Below are positions 7,962 through 16,956 of a DNA stretch of 64,000 bases, piece after piece. Source of the DNA: Sporomusa malonica (GTDB lineage: Bacteria > Bacillota > Negativicutes > Sporomusales > Sporomusaceae); NCBI RefSeq assembly GCF_900176355.1, contig NZ_FWXI01000019.1, forward strand, positions 43,633 through 107,632. The letters run 5' to 3'. The notes below the pieces were generated by a model. It made no database searches. It was not told the DNA's origin and saw only the letters and a list, made by a program, of their open reading frames with translations. The position numbers were made by a program, and so were the translations under genes. How positions within the stretch are numbered: position 1 is the stretch's first letter; every line of letters begins with the position of its first letter.

Positions 7962-9473
7962 GTGATTGTAATTGAGGAAAGTCTGTGTAAAGGCTGCGGG
8001 CTTTGTATAAAAAATTGCCCCACAGGCGCTGTTACCCTAACTGATAAAATAGCGCGGCTCAGTTCTAACTGTACCAGTTGTGGCATCTGCATGCGTATCT
8101 GTCCCTGCGGCGCTGTTGGGCGGGATGATGCTGTGCCTGAAGGTGCTGCCGTATGCAAGGCTTGTCCGGTGCAGTGTGCAATTCAGCCTGGCTTTGAAGG
8201 GGCTTGCCGTCGGTATACAAATGTAAATGGCACACTTGTACGCAATCGCGTGTTAGTATCGGCTAGTGATCGCGCTGGCAAGTCGTATCCGGAAATACCG
8301 GACCGTCCTCTAATTACGGCTGTAGGCGCGGGTACCGAATACCCCTGCTGTAAGCCGGCGCCGCATATCGTTAGCGATATCGTTCGAGATATTGAGGTAG
8401 TAACCGTGGTTACCGAGGCACCACTCAGCTATAGTGGCATTAAAGTCAAGATTGACGCCAATGCCCATATTGGGGAAGAAGGCGCGCGCGTTTTCAGGGA
8501 CGGTGCCGTGATCGGCATGGTGGATACCGAGGAGTACGGTGCTAAGATGTTATCAATCGGCGGTGCCAATATCTTAAGCGGTAAGCATGGGTTTACAGCA
8601 GCTCGAACTATTGTTGGTTTAGCAAATGGCGAGCGGATGGTATTACAAGTAGAAAAAGGCAGTAAGCTTGACGTTGCTGTTGGCCAGCCGCCAATCATTG
8701 ACGGGGTGACGGAAAAGAAGATGCGGGTTGGCTGTGGTAGTGCAACGGTTGGTATGTTTGCTGCTCAGTTAAGTGCGGTTGTTGATGAAGCCATTGTTCT
8801 GGACCACCATGTCATTGGTTTGCTGTCTGAGCACCGAGCTGGGGAAGAAGTCGGGATGACCTACAGCGGCGTTATTCCCAACGGGCGTAAAAGTACGCGC
8901 GGGCGTTATTTCGGTGATCAAGGTCATGGCTGGGGCGGCACCAACATCGCCGGACCGTTGCAAGCTGTAAAAACGGTGGATATGAAGCTGGCTGCACCAG
9001 GGCTGCGGATATTGGTTACCGAGACGACTGGGCAGCAAGCAGGACTCGTAGAGGTACAGTCTGATGGTTCGCTAATAGAAGTACCAATGACTGCTGAAAT
9101 TCAGGCCGCTGTCGACCTAATTGCCGCCAATTGCGAGGAGGCTCGTGTATCGGCAGTGTATGTAGGGGGAACAGGTGGTAGTGCTCGCGCTGGGGTGACA
9201 ACTTACCCGATCAAGCTCTCACGGGCAGTGCATGAAGGTGAGGTTAAACTGACGATCGGCGGGGCACCGACTTATATTCTTCCTGGTGGCGGTATTAATT
9301 TTATGGTTGATGTAGAGAAAGTGGTACCCAAGGCGTTTACTTGGGTTGCTACTCCGGCCACCGTGGCGCCGGTTGAATATACCATGACAAGGGCAACTTT
9401 TGAAAAAATTGGCGGACATACTGCCGCTGTTAAACCTGTGGCTACAGTAAAAAAAAGGATGTTTAAACAATGA
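7962..9473 (+). CDS. hnr: 6-Hydroxynicotinate reductase
   Basis: Reduces 6-hydroxynicotinate to 1,4,5,6-tetrahydro-6-oxonicotinate with ferredoxin (503 aa). The N-terminus carries two ferredoxin-type [4Fe-4S] motifs, CKGCGLCIKNCP and CTSCGICMRICP, followed by further cysteines (CKACPVQC) that may hold the [2Fe-2S] cluster reported for the E. barkeri enzyme. That enzyme also has a covalently bound flavin. Starts at GTG with AGGGGGAAG upstream. A GSAT segment (residues 259-262) loosely resembles the target site of ApbE flavin transferases, without the usual leading Asp. Its stop overlaps the next gene by 4 bp. Confidence 0.9.
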   Translation: MIVIEESLCKGCGLCIKNCPTGAVTLTDKIARLSSNCTSCGICMRICPCGAVGRDDAVPEGAAVCKACPVQCAIQPGFEGACRRYTNVNGTLVRNRVLVSASDRAGKSYPEIPDRPLITAVGAGTEYPCCKPAPHIVSDIVRDIEVVTVVTEAPLSYSGIKVKIDANAHIGEEGARVFRDGAVIGMVDTEEYGAKMLSIGGANILSGKHGFTAARTIVGLANGERMVLQVEKGSKLDVAVGQPPIIDGVTEKKMRVGCGSATVGMFAAQLSAVVDEAIVLDHHVIGLLSEHRAGEEVGMTYSGVIPNGRKSTRGRYFGDQGHGWGGTNIAGPLQAVKTVDMKLAAPGLRILVTETTGQQAGLVEVQSDGSLIEVPMTAEIQAAVDLIAANCEEARVSAVYVGGTGGSARAGVTTYPIKLSRAVHEGEVKLTIGGAPTYILPGGGINFMVDVEKVVPKAFTWVATPATVAPVEYTMTRATFEKIGGHTAAVKPVATVKKRMFKQ

Positions 9474-10315
9474 TTGTAGTTACTGCTCCTGGGAAGATCA
9501 AACTGGATTATGGTCCGATGCAAATGACGATTGCGGCGCAGGGGGACAGCGGCCCCCTGACAGAGACTGCGCAAGAGGCAGCTTGCTATGCTATGAAAGT
9601 ATTGGCCGAACTGGCAGATCATCAAAAACAGGCAGCTAGCCCGCAGCAGGACATAATAGCCAGCGACCGTTTGCCGGAAGTGTTACAGCGCATGCTTACG
9701 GCTGTAAGGCGTTCTGGTGATGAAACACTGACGCCAATGGCGGCGGTAGCCGGCACGATTGCCGATCTGACAGCCGACTGGTTAATGGCGCAGGGTGCTA
9801 CAAAAGCTGTTATCAATAACGGTGGTGATATTGCCATCCGGCTGTCAGGCACCCAGACAACTACGGTAGGAATAGCACCGGCTATTGGCCTAAAGCCTAC
9901 CCATGTATTGTCGCTTGGCAGGTGCCAAGGCATTGGCGGTATTGCCACCAGTGGCCTAGGCGGTCGCAGCTTTACCAAAGGAATCGCTACCGCTGCTGTA
10001 GTAGCGGCTAGCACGGCTGCCGTGGCTGATGCGTGCGCCACCAGCCTGGGTAATGCCACCTATGTTAAGCATCCAGCAATTAAACTGGCCAGGGCTGATG
10101 AGCTTGATCCTAATACGGATATTCGCGGGCATCAGGTAGTGCAGGAAGTGGGCTTGTTGCCACCGGCGGTGGTAGAAGCGGCACTCCTGAACGGTTGGAC
10201 ACAAGCTGCTGAATTATATAAACAAGGTGTCATTAAGGGGGCAGCTATTTTTGTCCAGCAACAGTTGGTCATGATTCCGGAGGGCTTTATTGTTGAAATA
10301 ATGGAGGCAAGCTAA
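9470..10315 (+). CDS. UPF0280/ApbE-like protein, candidate flavin transferase
   Basis: Member of the UPF0280 family (281 aa), related in fold to ApbE, which attaches FMN from FAD to protein threonines. ApbE-like blocks are visible: NNGGD at 116-120, ATSG at 159-162, and ADACATSLG at 186-194. The HIIDP motif of classical ApbE is not seen, so the metal site differs. ATG overlaps the hnr stop (ATGA), which implies coupled translation with a reductase family known to hold covalent flavin. Flavinylation of Hnr is therefore an inference from position and fold; no activity is established for this family to my knowledge. No signal peptide, so it should act in the cytoplasm. Confidence 0.75.
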   Translation: MIVVTAPGKIKLDYGPMQMTIAAQGDSGPLTETAQEAACYAMKVLAELADHQKQAASPQQDIIASDRLPEVLQRMLTAVRRSGDETLTPMAAVAGTIADLTADWLMAQGATKAVINNGGDIAIRLSGTQTTTVGIAPAIGLKPTHVLSLGRCQGIGGIATSGLGGRSFTKGIATAAVVAASTAAVADACATSLGNATYVKHPAIKLARADELDPNTDIRGHQVVQEVGLLPPAVVEAALLNGWTQAAELYKQGVIKGAAIFVQQQLVMIPEGFIVEIMEAS

Positions 10316-10333
10316 GTCTCTCTTTATAAAGTA

Positions 10334-10408
10334 GACTTAGCCGCTCTTAACTCCCACTTGTATACCCTAAAGGGCACAGGAAAGAGGGAGTCTTAGAGCG
10401 GGTTAGTC
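10334..10408 (+). other. Large imperfect stem-loop inside the nicotinate operon
   Basis: Arms of about 22 nt (10334-10355 and 10386-10408) pair with CCGCTCT/AGAGCGG and ACTCCC/GGGAGT as perfect blocks. There is no following T-run, so it is not an obvious terminator. It occupies the 122-bp gap between the UPF0280 gene and the DUF1185 gene and could be an mRNA processing or stability element. Confidence 0.5.
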
Positions 10409-10437
10409 ATCGGATAAATAGTCAATGGGAGGTATTT

Positions 10438-11025
10438 ATGATGGATTTGACAATACGCAAGATCGTTACTGTGGTTGAAGAGGTTTGTATAGATGGGAAG
10501 AAAGCGGTTGACAAACCTTTCAAGAAATGTGCGGCAGCGGCGGTTATAAAAAACCCCTTCGCCGGCGAGTATGTAGAAGATTTAAGTCGGCTGAGCGATA
10601 TTGGCGAATATCTAGGCGGCTTACTGGCGCAAAAGGCGGTGGCGGCGATGGGAATTGCTCCCGAGCAAGCTGAGAGCTATGGTAAGGGCGCAATTATTGG
10701 TATGAATGGTGAGTTGGAGCATGGTGCAGCCATTCTTCATCCTAAGTTGGGCAAACCGATGCGGGAAGCGGTCGGCGGTGGCAAAGCCATCATTCCTTCC
10801 GCGAAGAAGCTAGGGGGACCAGGAACTCCGCTAGATGTACCTGTCCACTATAAAGATGCCGCTTTTGTCAGAACTCATTATGATGCCATGGAAGTAAGAC
10901 TGCATGATGCCCCTGCGGCAGATGAAATCTTGGTTGCTGTTGTGGTAACCTCTGGGGGGCGCCCGCATCCGCGCATTGGCGGATTGCAAGTACATGAAAT
11001 AAAAGGTGAAGACGGCCTGCGATAG
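10438..11025 (+). CDS. DUF1185 / 'amino acid synthesis' family protein, function unknown
   Basis: 195-aa protein of the DUF1185 (PF06684, AA_synth) family, recognised from its overall pattern including the ends GAAILHPKLGKPMREAVGGG and TSGGRPHPRIGGLQVHE. The family name is historical and no reaction is established that I know of. It has no signal peptide or membrane segment. The ATG at 10438 follows GGGAGG at good spacing. It lies between hnr/UPF0280 and hgd inside the pathway operon, so it is co-transcribed with nicotinate genes even though all known chemical steps already have an enzyme. A role as an accessory or in handling a reactive aldehyde intermediate is speculation. Confidence 0.8.
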   Translation: MMDLTIRKIVTVVEEVCIDGKKAVDKPFKKCAAAAVIKNPFAGEYVEDLSRLSDIGEYLGGLLAQKAVAAMGIAPEQAESYGKGAIIGMNGELEHGAAILHPKLGKPMREAVGGGKAIIPSAKKLGGPGTPLDVPVHYKDAAFVRTHYDAMEVRLHDAPAADEILVAVVVTSGGRPHPRIGGLQVHEIKGEDGLR

Positions 11026-11049
11026 CTGGCATAAGGGTGGAGTGAAGGA

Positions 11050-11940
11050 ATGAACGTTGGTTTTATTGGGATTGGAGCCATGGGTAAACCGATGGCGCAA
11101 AATTTATTAAAGTCTGCTCAGGTTCAACTGTATGTGTATGATGTCAATGCAGCAGCAGTGGCTGAGTTGGTGGCGCAAGGTGCAACTCCATGCCAGTCTC
11201 CCAAGGAATTAGCTGAGGCTGCGGCAGTGATCATTATGATGTTGCCTAATGCCGCTATTGTGGAGAGTACTCTAACCGGTGAGCAGGGCCTGCTTGCCGC
11301 TGGTAAGGCTGGGCAGACCATCATTGATATGAGCAGTGTAGCTGCTACCAGTACGAAAAAGATGGCCGCTCTGGCGCAGGCCAAAGGAATAGATTATATT
11401 GATGCACCGGTAAGCGGCGGAGTTGCCGGGGCTGCAGCCGGAACCTTGACCATTATGGTGGGCGGTGAAGACGCGGCAGTACAGACTGTCCTGCCGATAT
11501 TGCAGCTACTGGGCAAGAAAATCTACCATGTTGGCGCGAGTGGCGCAGGCGACTCGATGAAAGTGGTGAATAACCTGTTGCTTGGCATCAATATGGCGGC
11601 CGTGGCCGAGGCGTTGGTGTTGGGGACAAAGTCAGGTCTTGATCCCAAAGTCATGCTGGAAATTATCAAGGAAAGTTCGGGTCGCAGTTATGCGTTAGAG
11701 GCTAAAACAGCAAACTTTATTCTGAAAAACAACTTTGCTGCCGGCTTCGCCATTGATCTGGAATATAAGGATATGGAATTAGCCATGGAAACAGCGAAAA
11801 GCCTGGATGTACCCTTGCCTGTTGGTGCTACGGCCCAGCAAATATTTGCCATGGCCAAAGCCAAAGGTTTAGGACGAGAGGATATTTCGGCGGTGATTAA
11901 GGTCTGGGAAGAATTGGTCGGGGTTCAAGTACGGGAGTAA
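11050..11940 (+). CDS. hgd: 2-(Hydroxymethyl)glutarate dehydrogenase
   Basis: NAD-dependent reductase of the 3-hydroxyisobutyrate dehydrogenase family (296 aa) that reduces 2-formylglutarate to 2-(hydroxymethyl)glutarate. The N-terminal Rossmann motif GFIGIGAMGKPMAQNL, the substrate-binding DAPVSGG near residue 118 and the catalytic Lys in GDSMKVVNNLL are all present. Length matches the E. barkeri enzyme closely. It is followed after 12 bp by the dehydratase that uses its product. The family includes tartronate semialdehyde and hydroxyisobutyrate enzymes; the operon decides the substrate. Confidence 0.88.
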   Translation: MNVGFIGIGAMGKPMAQNLLKSAQVQLYVYDVNAAAVAELVAQGATPCQSPKELAEAAAVIIMMLPNAAIVESTLTGEQGLLAAGKAGQTIIDMSSVAATSTKKMAALAQAKGIDYIDAPVSGGVAGAAAGTLTIMVGGEDAAVQTVLPILQLLGKKIYHVGASGAGDSMKVVNNLLLGINMAAVAEALVLGTKSGLDPKVMLEIIKESSGRSYALEAKTANFILKNNFAAGFAIDLEYKDMELAMETAKSLDVPLPVGATAQQIFAMAKAKGLGREDISAVIKVWEELVGVQVRE

Positions 11941-11952
11941 AGGTCGGTGTCG

Positions 11953-13371
11953 ATGATGGAAAAAATAAATCAAATCATTGCGGAGAATGGCTTAACAGCT
12001 GGTAATCTGACGATTGGTGACTGTATTGCAATAGCCAATCAGGCTCAGGTGCGAGTCAGTGATGTTGTTGTGGCTGAAGCCATGATAACAAGCAATATGA
12101 CCCAATCTGAGGTATATTCAGCCGTGCTTGCCAGTTTTTCACATAATCTATATGCTATGGAAATTGGGACGACAACAGGATCGAGTTTTTTGATGGGAAC
12201 CGCAGGTCGGGAATTGGCGCAAGAAGGCGCACCACAGCTTGTGGCTGACAAATTTCTCAACAAAATACTTGCCTATACGTTAGGGGCACAGGTGGGCAAT
12301 CACTCAGTTGGCCTGCAGCCTTGTGCCGGAACTGGTGATTCGTGTACTTATGCTGGTTTTGTACGGGCAATGCTGGAAGAATTGGATGATAAGGAAACGG
12401 TAGCTCGGGTTGCTGCTGTGATGCTAAAGATTGGCACGATATTCCGGGTAGGCAAGACCTCAACCGGCTGTAATATGGAAGGCTTCGGCGCTGGAGCGGC
12501 TGCTTCGGCTGCAGCCTTTGTCGAGTTGGCGGGCGGTAAACCGGCTGATATGGCTAAGGCTATAGTACTGGCGATCTCGCCAACAATCGCTAATCCGTGT
12601 ACGCCTCGCGTCATGGTAGCAGGGTTGTGTGCTACTCATATCGGTGGCGGCGTTATGATCGGCAAGCTAGCAGCTCAACTGGCCATGTTTACATCGATTC
12701 CTGTGACTGTTCCAGTTGACGTCATGATTGCAATGGCTGCAGCCGTTCACCCCATATCGGCAAAACAGGTGGTGCCTGTTGTCATTCAGTATATGGAACC
12801 GTTCTTCAAAACCAATATGGCAGTGGAAACCTATATTGGTGAAGATGTCCAAGCTGAGGAAAAGGCCCGTATTGATGAAACAATCAAGCAAGCTTTAGGT
12901 GAGGCGCGGGATATGGCAAGCAAGGCTAATCCTATTGTCAAGCCCTTTGGCGAGGCGGTTGTTGGTGGCAGCAGTCAAGCGGTCGGATCGCCGACTAACA
13001 CCGCACGGATTGCTCATTATCTCTCAAGGGGGAAAATTACTAAAGTAAAAATAGAGTTGTATCCCGAATTGTTTGCCCGTCGCGGGATTAATGTTCCTGG
13101 AATCTTAATGGCCGCTGTTTATGGGGCAGGTACTGACAATAGCCAGTTGTACCGTGAAGTAATGAATAAGGTGGCTAGTGAGGGCATCGAGGTCGAGATA
13201 CTGCAGGTCGATATTCCTCAAATGCAGCGGATTACGGTAATCGCAGCCGAAAATACGGGGATGGTGGAAGCGCTTAACCGTGGTGGTGGTCGTCTGGTAC
13301 TAAAGAGTGCATCAGATAAAGAAGAAGCCTATCGAGTGGCTAAAAAGCTGGGCATCGAGACTGTAGAATAG
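11953..13371 (+). CDS. hmd: 2-(Hydroxymethyl)glutarate dehydratase, serine-dehydratase-like
   Basis: Single-chain protein (about 472 aa) with an L-serine dehydratase alpha-type region over residues 1-300 and a second domain after about residue 340. The E. barkeri cluster has a [4Fe-4S] serine-dehydratase-like protein predicted to dehydrate 2-(hydroxymethyl)glutarate to 2-methyleneglutarate; this gene occupies the same logical place after hgd. Candidate cluster cysteines are in LQPCAGTGDSC, TGCNMEG and NPCTPR. Starts with GTG at 11947 or ATG at 11953; the latter has better spacing from AAAGG. Enzyme activity for this member is predicted only. Confidence 0.82.
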   Translation: MMEKINQIIAENGLTAGNLTIGDCIAIANQAQVRVSDVVVAEAMITSNMTQSEVYSAVLASFSHNLYAMEIGTTTGSSFLMGTAGRELAQEGAPQLVADKFLNKILAYTLGAQVGNHSVGLQPCAGTGDSCTYAGFVRAMLEELDDKETVARVAAVMLKIGTIFRVGKTSTGCNMEGFGAGAAASAAAFVELAGGKPADMAKAIVLAISPTIANPCTPRVMVAGLCATHIGGGVMIGKLAAQLAMFTSIPVTVPVDVMIAMAAAVHPISAKQVVPVVIQYMEPFFKTNMAVETYIGEDVQAEEKARIDETIKQALGEARDMASKANPIVKPFGEAVVGGSSQAVGSPTNTARIAHYLSRGKITKVKIELYPELFARRGINVPGILMAAVYGAGTDNSQLYREVMNKVASEGIEVEILQVDIPQMQRITVIAAENTGMVEALNRGGGRLVLKSASDKEEAYRVAKKLGIETVE

Positions 13372-13380
13372 GGGGACGCC

Positions 13381-14595
13381 ATGAACTTCATAGAAAAATA
13401 TCTAGCCAAGGCAGCAGGTCTGGAGGCTGTGGTAGTAGGACAGGATATCCGCTGCCAGGTTGATTTGGTAGCAGCACATGATGTCACTGGGCCGATGGCT
13501 ATTCAGCAATTTGAGCAGATCGGAATTGATCATGTGTTTGATCCCCGAAAAGTCGTGATGGTGATTGATCATATTTTTCCGGCTGCTACCGTTCAGGCCA
13601 AATCCATGCACTGGATTATGAAAGATTTTGCCAAGCAGTATGGTATTACCCTGTATGACAAGGGGCAAGGTGTGATTCATCAGGTACTTGCCGAAAGTCA
13701 CAGGCTGCAGCCAGGCGAAATTCTGGTAGGGGCTGATTCCCATACATGTACTGCCGGAGGTTATGGTGTTATTGCTATTCCCGTAGGGTCAACCGAGCTG
13801 GCTGCCGCCATGGCAACAGGTACAATTGACATCGAGGTGCCAGAAGTAGTTGAAGTGTACATGACCGGACAGCCTAAGGTTTATGTTAGCGGTAAAGATA
13901 TTGTTTTGTCCCTAATGAAAGAGTTTGGTGTGGATGGACTGACTGATAAAGCTGTTGTATTTACCGGCCCAGGAATCGCGGCTGTCAGTATGGATGACCG
14001 GATGACAATCTGCAATATGGGAATAGAAATGGGAGCCATGATTGCATGCTTTGGTGAAGAAACAGCCGCATCAGAGGTGGCACGAACCGTGCCGCTGGCA
14101 TTAGAGACCATCGATATCGTCGCAGCCTGTCCCCATTCGCCGGCCAATGTACGTCCTGTTGCCGAATTAGCAGATGTCGAAGTGACCCAAGTTGTTGTCG
14201 GTAGTTGTACGAACGGCCGGCTGTCTGACATGGAGGCTGTAGTTAATGTTCTTAAACACCACAAAGTACACCAGGCAGTAACCATGCTGGTCGTTCCGGC
14301 CTCAAAGAATGTGTTAGCAGCAATGGAGCAGGCTGGCTGGTGTAAAATCTTGCGTGACGCTGGTGCGGTTATTACCAATCCAGGGTGTGGGCCTTGTTTT
14401 GGGGCTCATCAGGGTCTTGGTACCGAACGGGATGTAATCTTGTCTACTACCAACCGGAATTTCCCTGGTCGGATGGGTCACCGCAATGCCCAGGTGTACT
14501 TAGCATCGCCGGCAACGGCCGCAGTAACAGCTGTTTGTGGCAGGATTACCCAGCCGGGGTCATTATCACTGGAAGGCGGCGCGTGCTATGAATAA
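13381..14595 (+). CDS. dmdA: 2,3-Dimethylmalate dehydratase (dimethylmaleate hydratase), large subunit
   Basis: Aconitase-family large subunit (404 aa) of the LeuC/homoaconitase type. It hydrates 2,3-dimethylmaleate to (2R,3S)-2,3-dimethylmalate with the small subunit. The three cluster cysteines are seen in DSHTCT (near residue 122), GSCTNGR (near residue 280) and PGCGPCFGAH (near residue 339). AGGGGGACGCC precedes the ATG. Its last 8 bp overlap dmdB. Isopropylmalate isomerase is a close relative, but no leucine genes are nearby and the pathway context is complete. Confidence 0.88.
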   Translation: MNFIEKYLAKAAGLEAVVVGQDIRCQVDLVAAHDVTGPMAIQQFEQIGIDHVFDPRKVVMVIDHIFPAATVQAKSMHWIMKDFAKQYGITLYDKGQGVIHQVLAESHRLQPGEILVGADSHTCTAGGYGVIAIPVGSTELAAAMATGTIDIEVPEVVEVYMTGQPKVYVSGKDIVLSLMKEFGVDGLTDKAVVFTGPGIAAVSMDDRMTICNMGIEMGAMIACFGEETAASEVARTVPLALETIDIVAACPHSPANVRPVAELADVEVTQVVVGSCTNGRLSDMEAVVNVLKHHKVHQAVTMLVVPASKNVLAAMEQAGWCKILRDAGAVITNPGCGPCFGAHQGLGTERDVILSTTNRNFPGRMGHRNAQVYLASPATAAVTAVCGRITQPGSLSLEGGACYE

Positions 14596-15085
14596 GCTTA
14601 AAGGTCAAGTGTGGGTTTTTGAAGACAATGTAGATACCGACCAAATACTGCCTGGCTATGCTATGGCGGAAGAATTTTCAGGGCTGGCTAAGTATGCAAT
14701 GGCGGGTAGTAAAATTGCCGATTTTGCTGCAAGGGTAAAACAAGGTGATATCATTGTTGCTGGTAAAAACTTCGGCTGCGGATCAAGCCGGGAACAGGCG
14801 CCGGTGGCGCTGCAAGCCGCGGGGGTAAGGTTGATCATTGCCCCATCCTTTGCCCGGATATTTCGCCGCAATGCCATTAATATTGGCTTGCCGGTGTTGG
14901 TGGCTGATCTCAGGCAGGATGTTCAGACTGGTGACTGGATTAATGTGGACCTTGTTCAGGGGTTGGTCACGATACCTGGCGGCGAGGTTGCCGCCCAAGC
15001 CTTATCGGCCAATGTATTGGCAACCATTAATGCGGGTGGTTTGATTAACCGAGTCCGGCGAGAGTTAGGCGTAAGCAACGACTAA
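14588..15085 (+). CDS. dmdB: 2,3-Dimethylmalate dehydratase, small subunit
   Basis: Swivelling-domain subunit (165 aa) of the LeuD type. Recognised by the opening [19 protein letters not shown] and by [14 protein letters not shown] with the conserved Ser-Arg substrate-binding pair. The ATG at 14588 lies inside the end of dmdA with GGAAGG upstream; the longer frame starting at 14537 is less likely. It forms the active site with DmdA and is 23 bp before the mutase gene, one step earlier in the pathway. Confidence 0.88.
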   Translation: MNKLKGQVWVFEDNVDTDQILPGYAMAEEFSGLAKYAMAGSKIADFAARVKQGDIIVAGKNFGCGSSREQAPVALQAAGVRLIIAPSFARIFRRNAINIGLPVLVADLRQDVQTGDWINVDLVQGLVTIPGGEVAAQALSANVLATINAGGLINRVRRELGVSND

Positions 15086-15108
15086 TCAGGTCGTGGGAGG
15101 AATATAGA

Positions 15109-16956
15109 GTGCAAGAAAAAACAAAACAAATTATTATTGAAGATTATGATAGTATCTGCGCCTACCAGGAGACTTTCGGGGTGCAGATGCCAACCGTAAA
15201 TAAAGACGGATCGATTGAGGGTCTGCCGGCACCTTATCCTCGGGTAATTAATGGTGTGGAGCGCAGCGGTTATCGGATTTATGCCTTGGCTCAGCAAGCT
15301 GCATTAACAGGCATACCTATCCAAAATCCAATCTTGGGACGTACTACGGCAGAAGAAACCTACCAGGAATCGCTGGAAATGTATAATATGGCAGAAAAGC
15401 TGGGAATTAACCTTTTTCATTTTGTTCATTCTGAGGCTACCCGCCATATTGACCCCCTAAAAGGGCGGGATTTGATTGAGCAATCGCGCGGTAAAGGCGG
15501 TATTACACCAGAGGGTGAGCGAAAACTGGTGGAACTGGGCGGTGGTTCTATTCATCCCATGCGGATCAACGCCACCGGTGATACGCCGCATCTATCGATC
15601 ATTAATGCGTTAATTGCCGGTTTTGACGGAACTGATATTGGTCCGGTGATTCATGTGCATTTTGGCGGCCGAGGCATTCATGACTACAAAACCAAGGTAG
15701 TCAACGGTATTAAGGCGCTAGAAATCTGCGCTGAAAACAACATGTTTGTGCAGATTGAGTCCCACAAACACCTCAATAACATCGGTGGTACGGATGGGAT
15801 GGCGTTAGCCATGTGTTTATTAGCCGAGGGTCTGGGGGTCTTAGCTGGTTTGCCAGCTGAGCTCAGCGCAGTGCAAATGAATGTGGCTGGTCTTAATCTG
15901 CTGGCCGACCTCGCGGTAATGAGAGCCTTCAAAGAAACTATGTGGAGTAAGAGCCTGATTGTTGTGCCGGAAACCTTCCAGAACCCACCTGGTGATTTAA
16001 TTGCCGAATCGGCGCACTTTGCGCGGATGGCCATCAGTGCAAAACTAGGGGGAGCCAATTTTTATCGGCCTAAGGCGGCTGAATCGGTGGGCATTCCGAC
16101 CGGTGCTTCCATGGCCAAGGCCATCTGGGCAACTCAAAATGTATTTGAGAATACTGTCAAGATCGATATTCGTGATCCCTATATTGAAGAGCGTAAGTTA
16201 GAGATTTTGAGTGAAGCGATGGCGGTGCTTGAGCGTGTTTTGGGGCTGGAGCGTACATTAACACCGAGTGAGATTAATGAAACATTCTGGCGCCAATATT
16301 CGAAAGACGAGATGATTGAGAAAATTGTTCGAGCCGGCAAAGCAGGGGTTATGGATTGCCCTCGTGCAGGCGGCTGGGATCTGAAACGTCATGTAAAAAC
16401 TCACCGTGACAAAGATGGGATCAAACGTTATATCCCAGGCTATACGCCGCTGGGGGTTGATGAAAAGCGCGTCGCGATAACTACTGAGCCAGTAGAGGTG
16501 CCAGCAGAGAAAAAGCCAACCCGCAAGCAAAAAATGGTATTGGCTACGGTGGGGGCTGATGCGCATGTTATGGGCATTAACCTGATACGTGAGGAATTTG
16601 AAAAAGCTGGTTATGAAGTCATTTACATGCGGGGCATGAATTTGCCGGAAACTGTAGCTGAGGTAGCAGCAGAGGCCAAAGCAGACATTGTTGGTATTGC
16701 TAATTTGCTGGGACTGGGACGGGAGCTGTTTCCACGGGTTGAGGGGCGCTTAAAACAACTGGGGCTCCGTGACAAAGTACTATTGATTGCTGGGGGCCGG
16801 ATTAGCGAAAAAGAAGAAGAACATACATTTTATGAAGAAAAGATTGCTAATGAAGGTACTGACTTTTTAGGTGTTGATGGATTTTTCGGTCCAGGAACCG
16901 ATCCTGCCCAGTGTGTCAAATGGACTGAAGATCAGTTAGAGAGGAGAGGTTTGTAA
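15109..16956 (+). CDS. mgm: 2-Methyleneglutarate mutase
   Basis: Adenosylcobalamin-dependent carbon-skeleton mutase (615 aa) that rearranges 2-methyleneglutarate to 3-methylitaconate. Residues 1-450 resemble the methylmalonyl-CoA mutase-type barrel. The C-terminal cobalamin domain holds DAHVMG (D484, H486, G489), the DxHxxG lower-ligand motif, with a later GGRIS loop. GTG start with GGGAGGAATATAGA upstream. The length agrees with the E. barkeri enzyme. It overlaps mii by a single base, and a MutL/GlmL-type gene follows, which may keep it active. Confidence 0.92.
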   Translation: MQEKTKQIIIEDYDSICAYQETFGVQMPTVNKDGSIEGLPAPYPRVINGVERSGYRIYALAQQAALTGIPIQNPILGRTTAEETYQESLEMYNMAEKLGINLFHFVHSEATRHIDPLKGRDLIEQSRGKGGITPEGERKLVELGGGSIHPMRINATGDTPHLSIINALIAGFDGTDIGPVIHVHFGGRGIHDYKTKVVNGIKALEICAENNMFVQIESHKHLNNIGGTDGMALAMCLLAEGLGVLAGLPAELSAVQMNVAGLNLLADLAVMRAFKETMWSKSLIVVPETFQNPPGDLIAESAHFARMAISAKLGGANFYRPKAAESVGIPTGASMAKAIWATQNVFENTVKIDIRDPYIEERKLEILSEAMAVLERVLGLERTLTPSEINETFWRQYSKDEMIEKIVRAGKAGVMDCPRAGGWDLKRHVKTHRDKDGIKRYIPGYTPLGVDEKRVAITTEPVEVPAEKKPTRKQKMVLATVGADAHVMGINLIREEFEKAGYEVIYMRGMNLPETVAEVAAEAKADIVGIANLLGLGRELFPRVEGRLKQLGLRDKVLLIAGGRISEKEEEHTFYEEKIANEGTDFLGVDGFFGPGTDPAQCVKWTEDQLERRGL

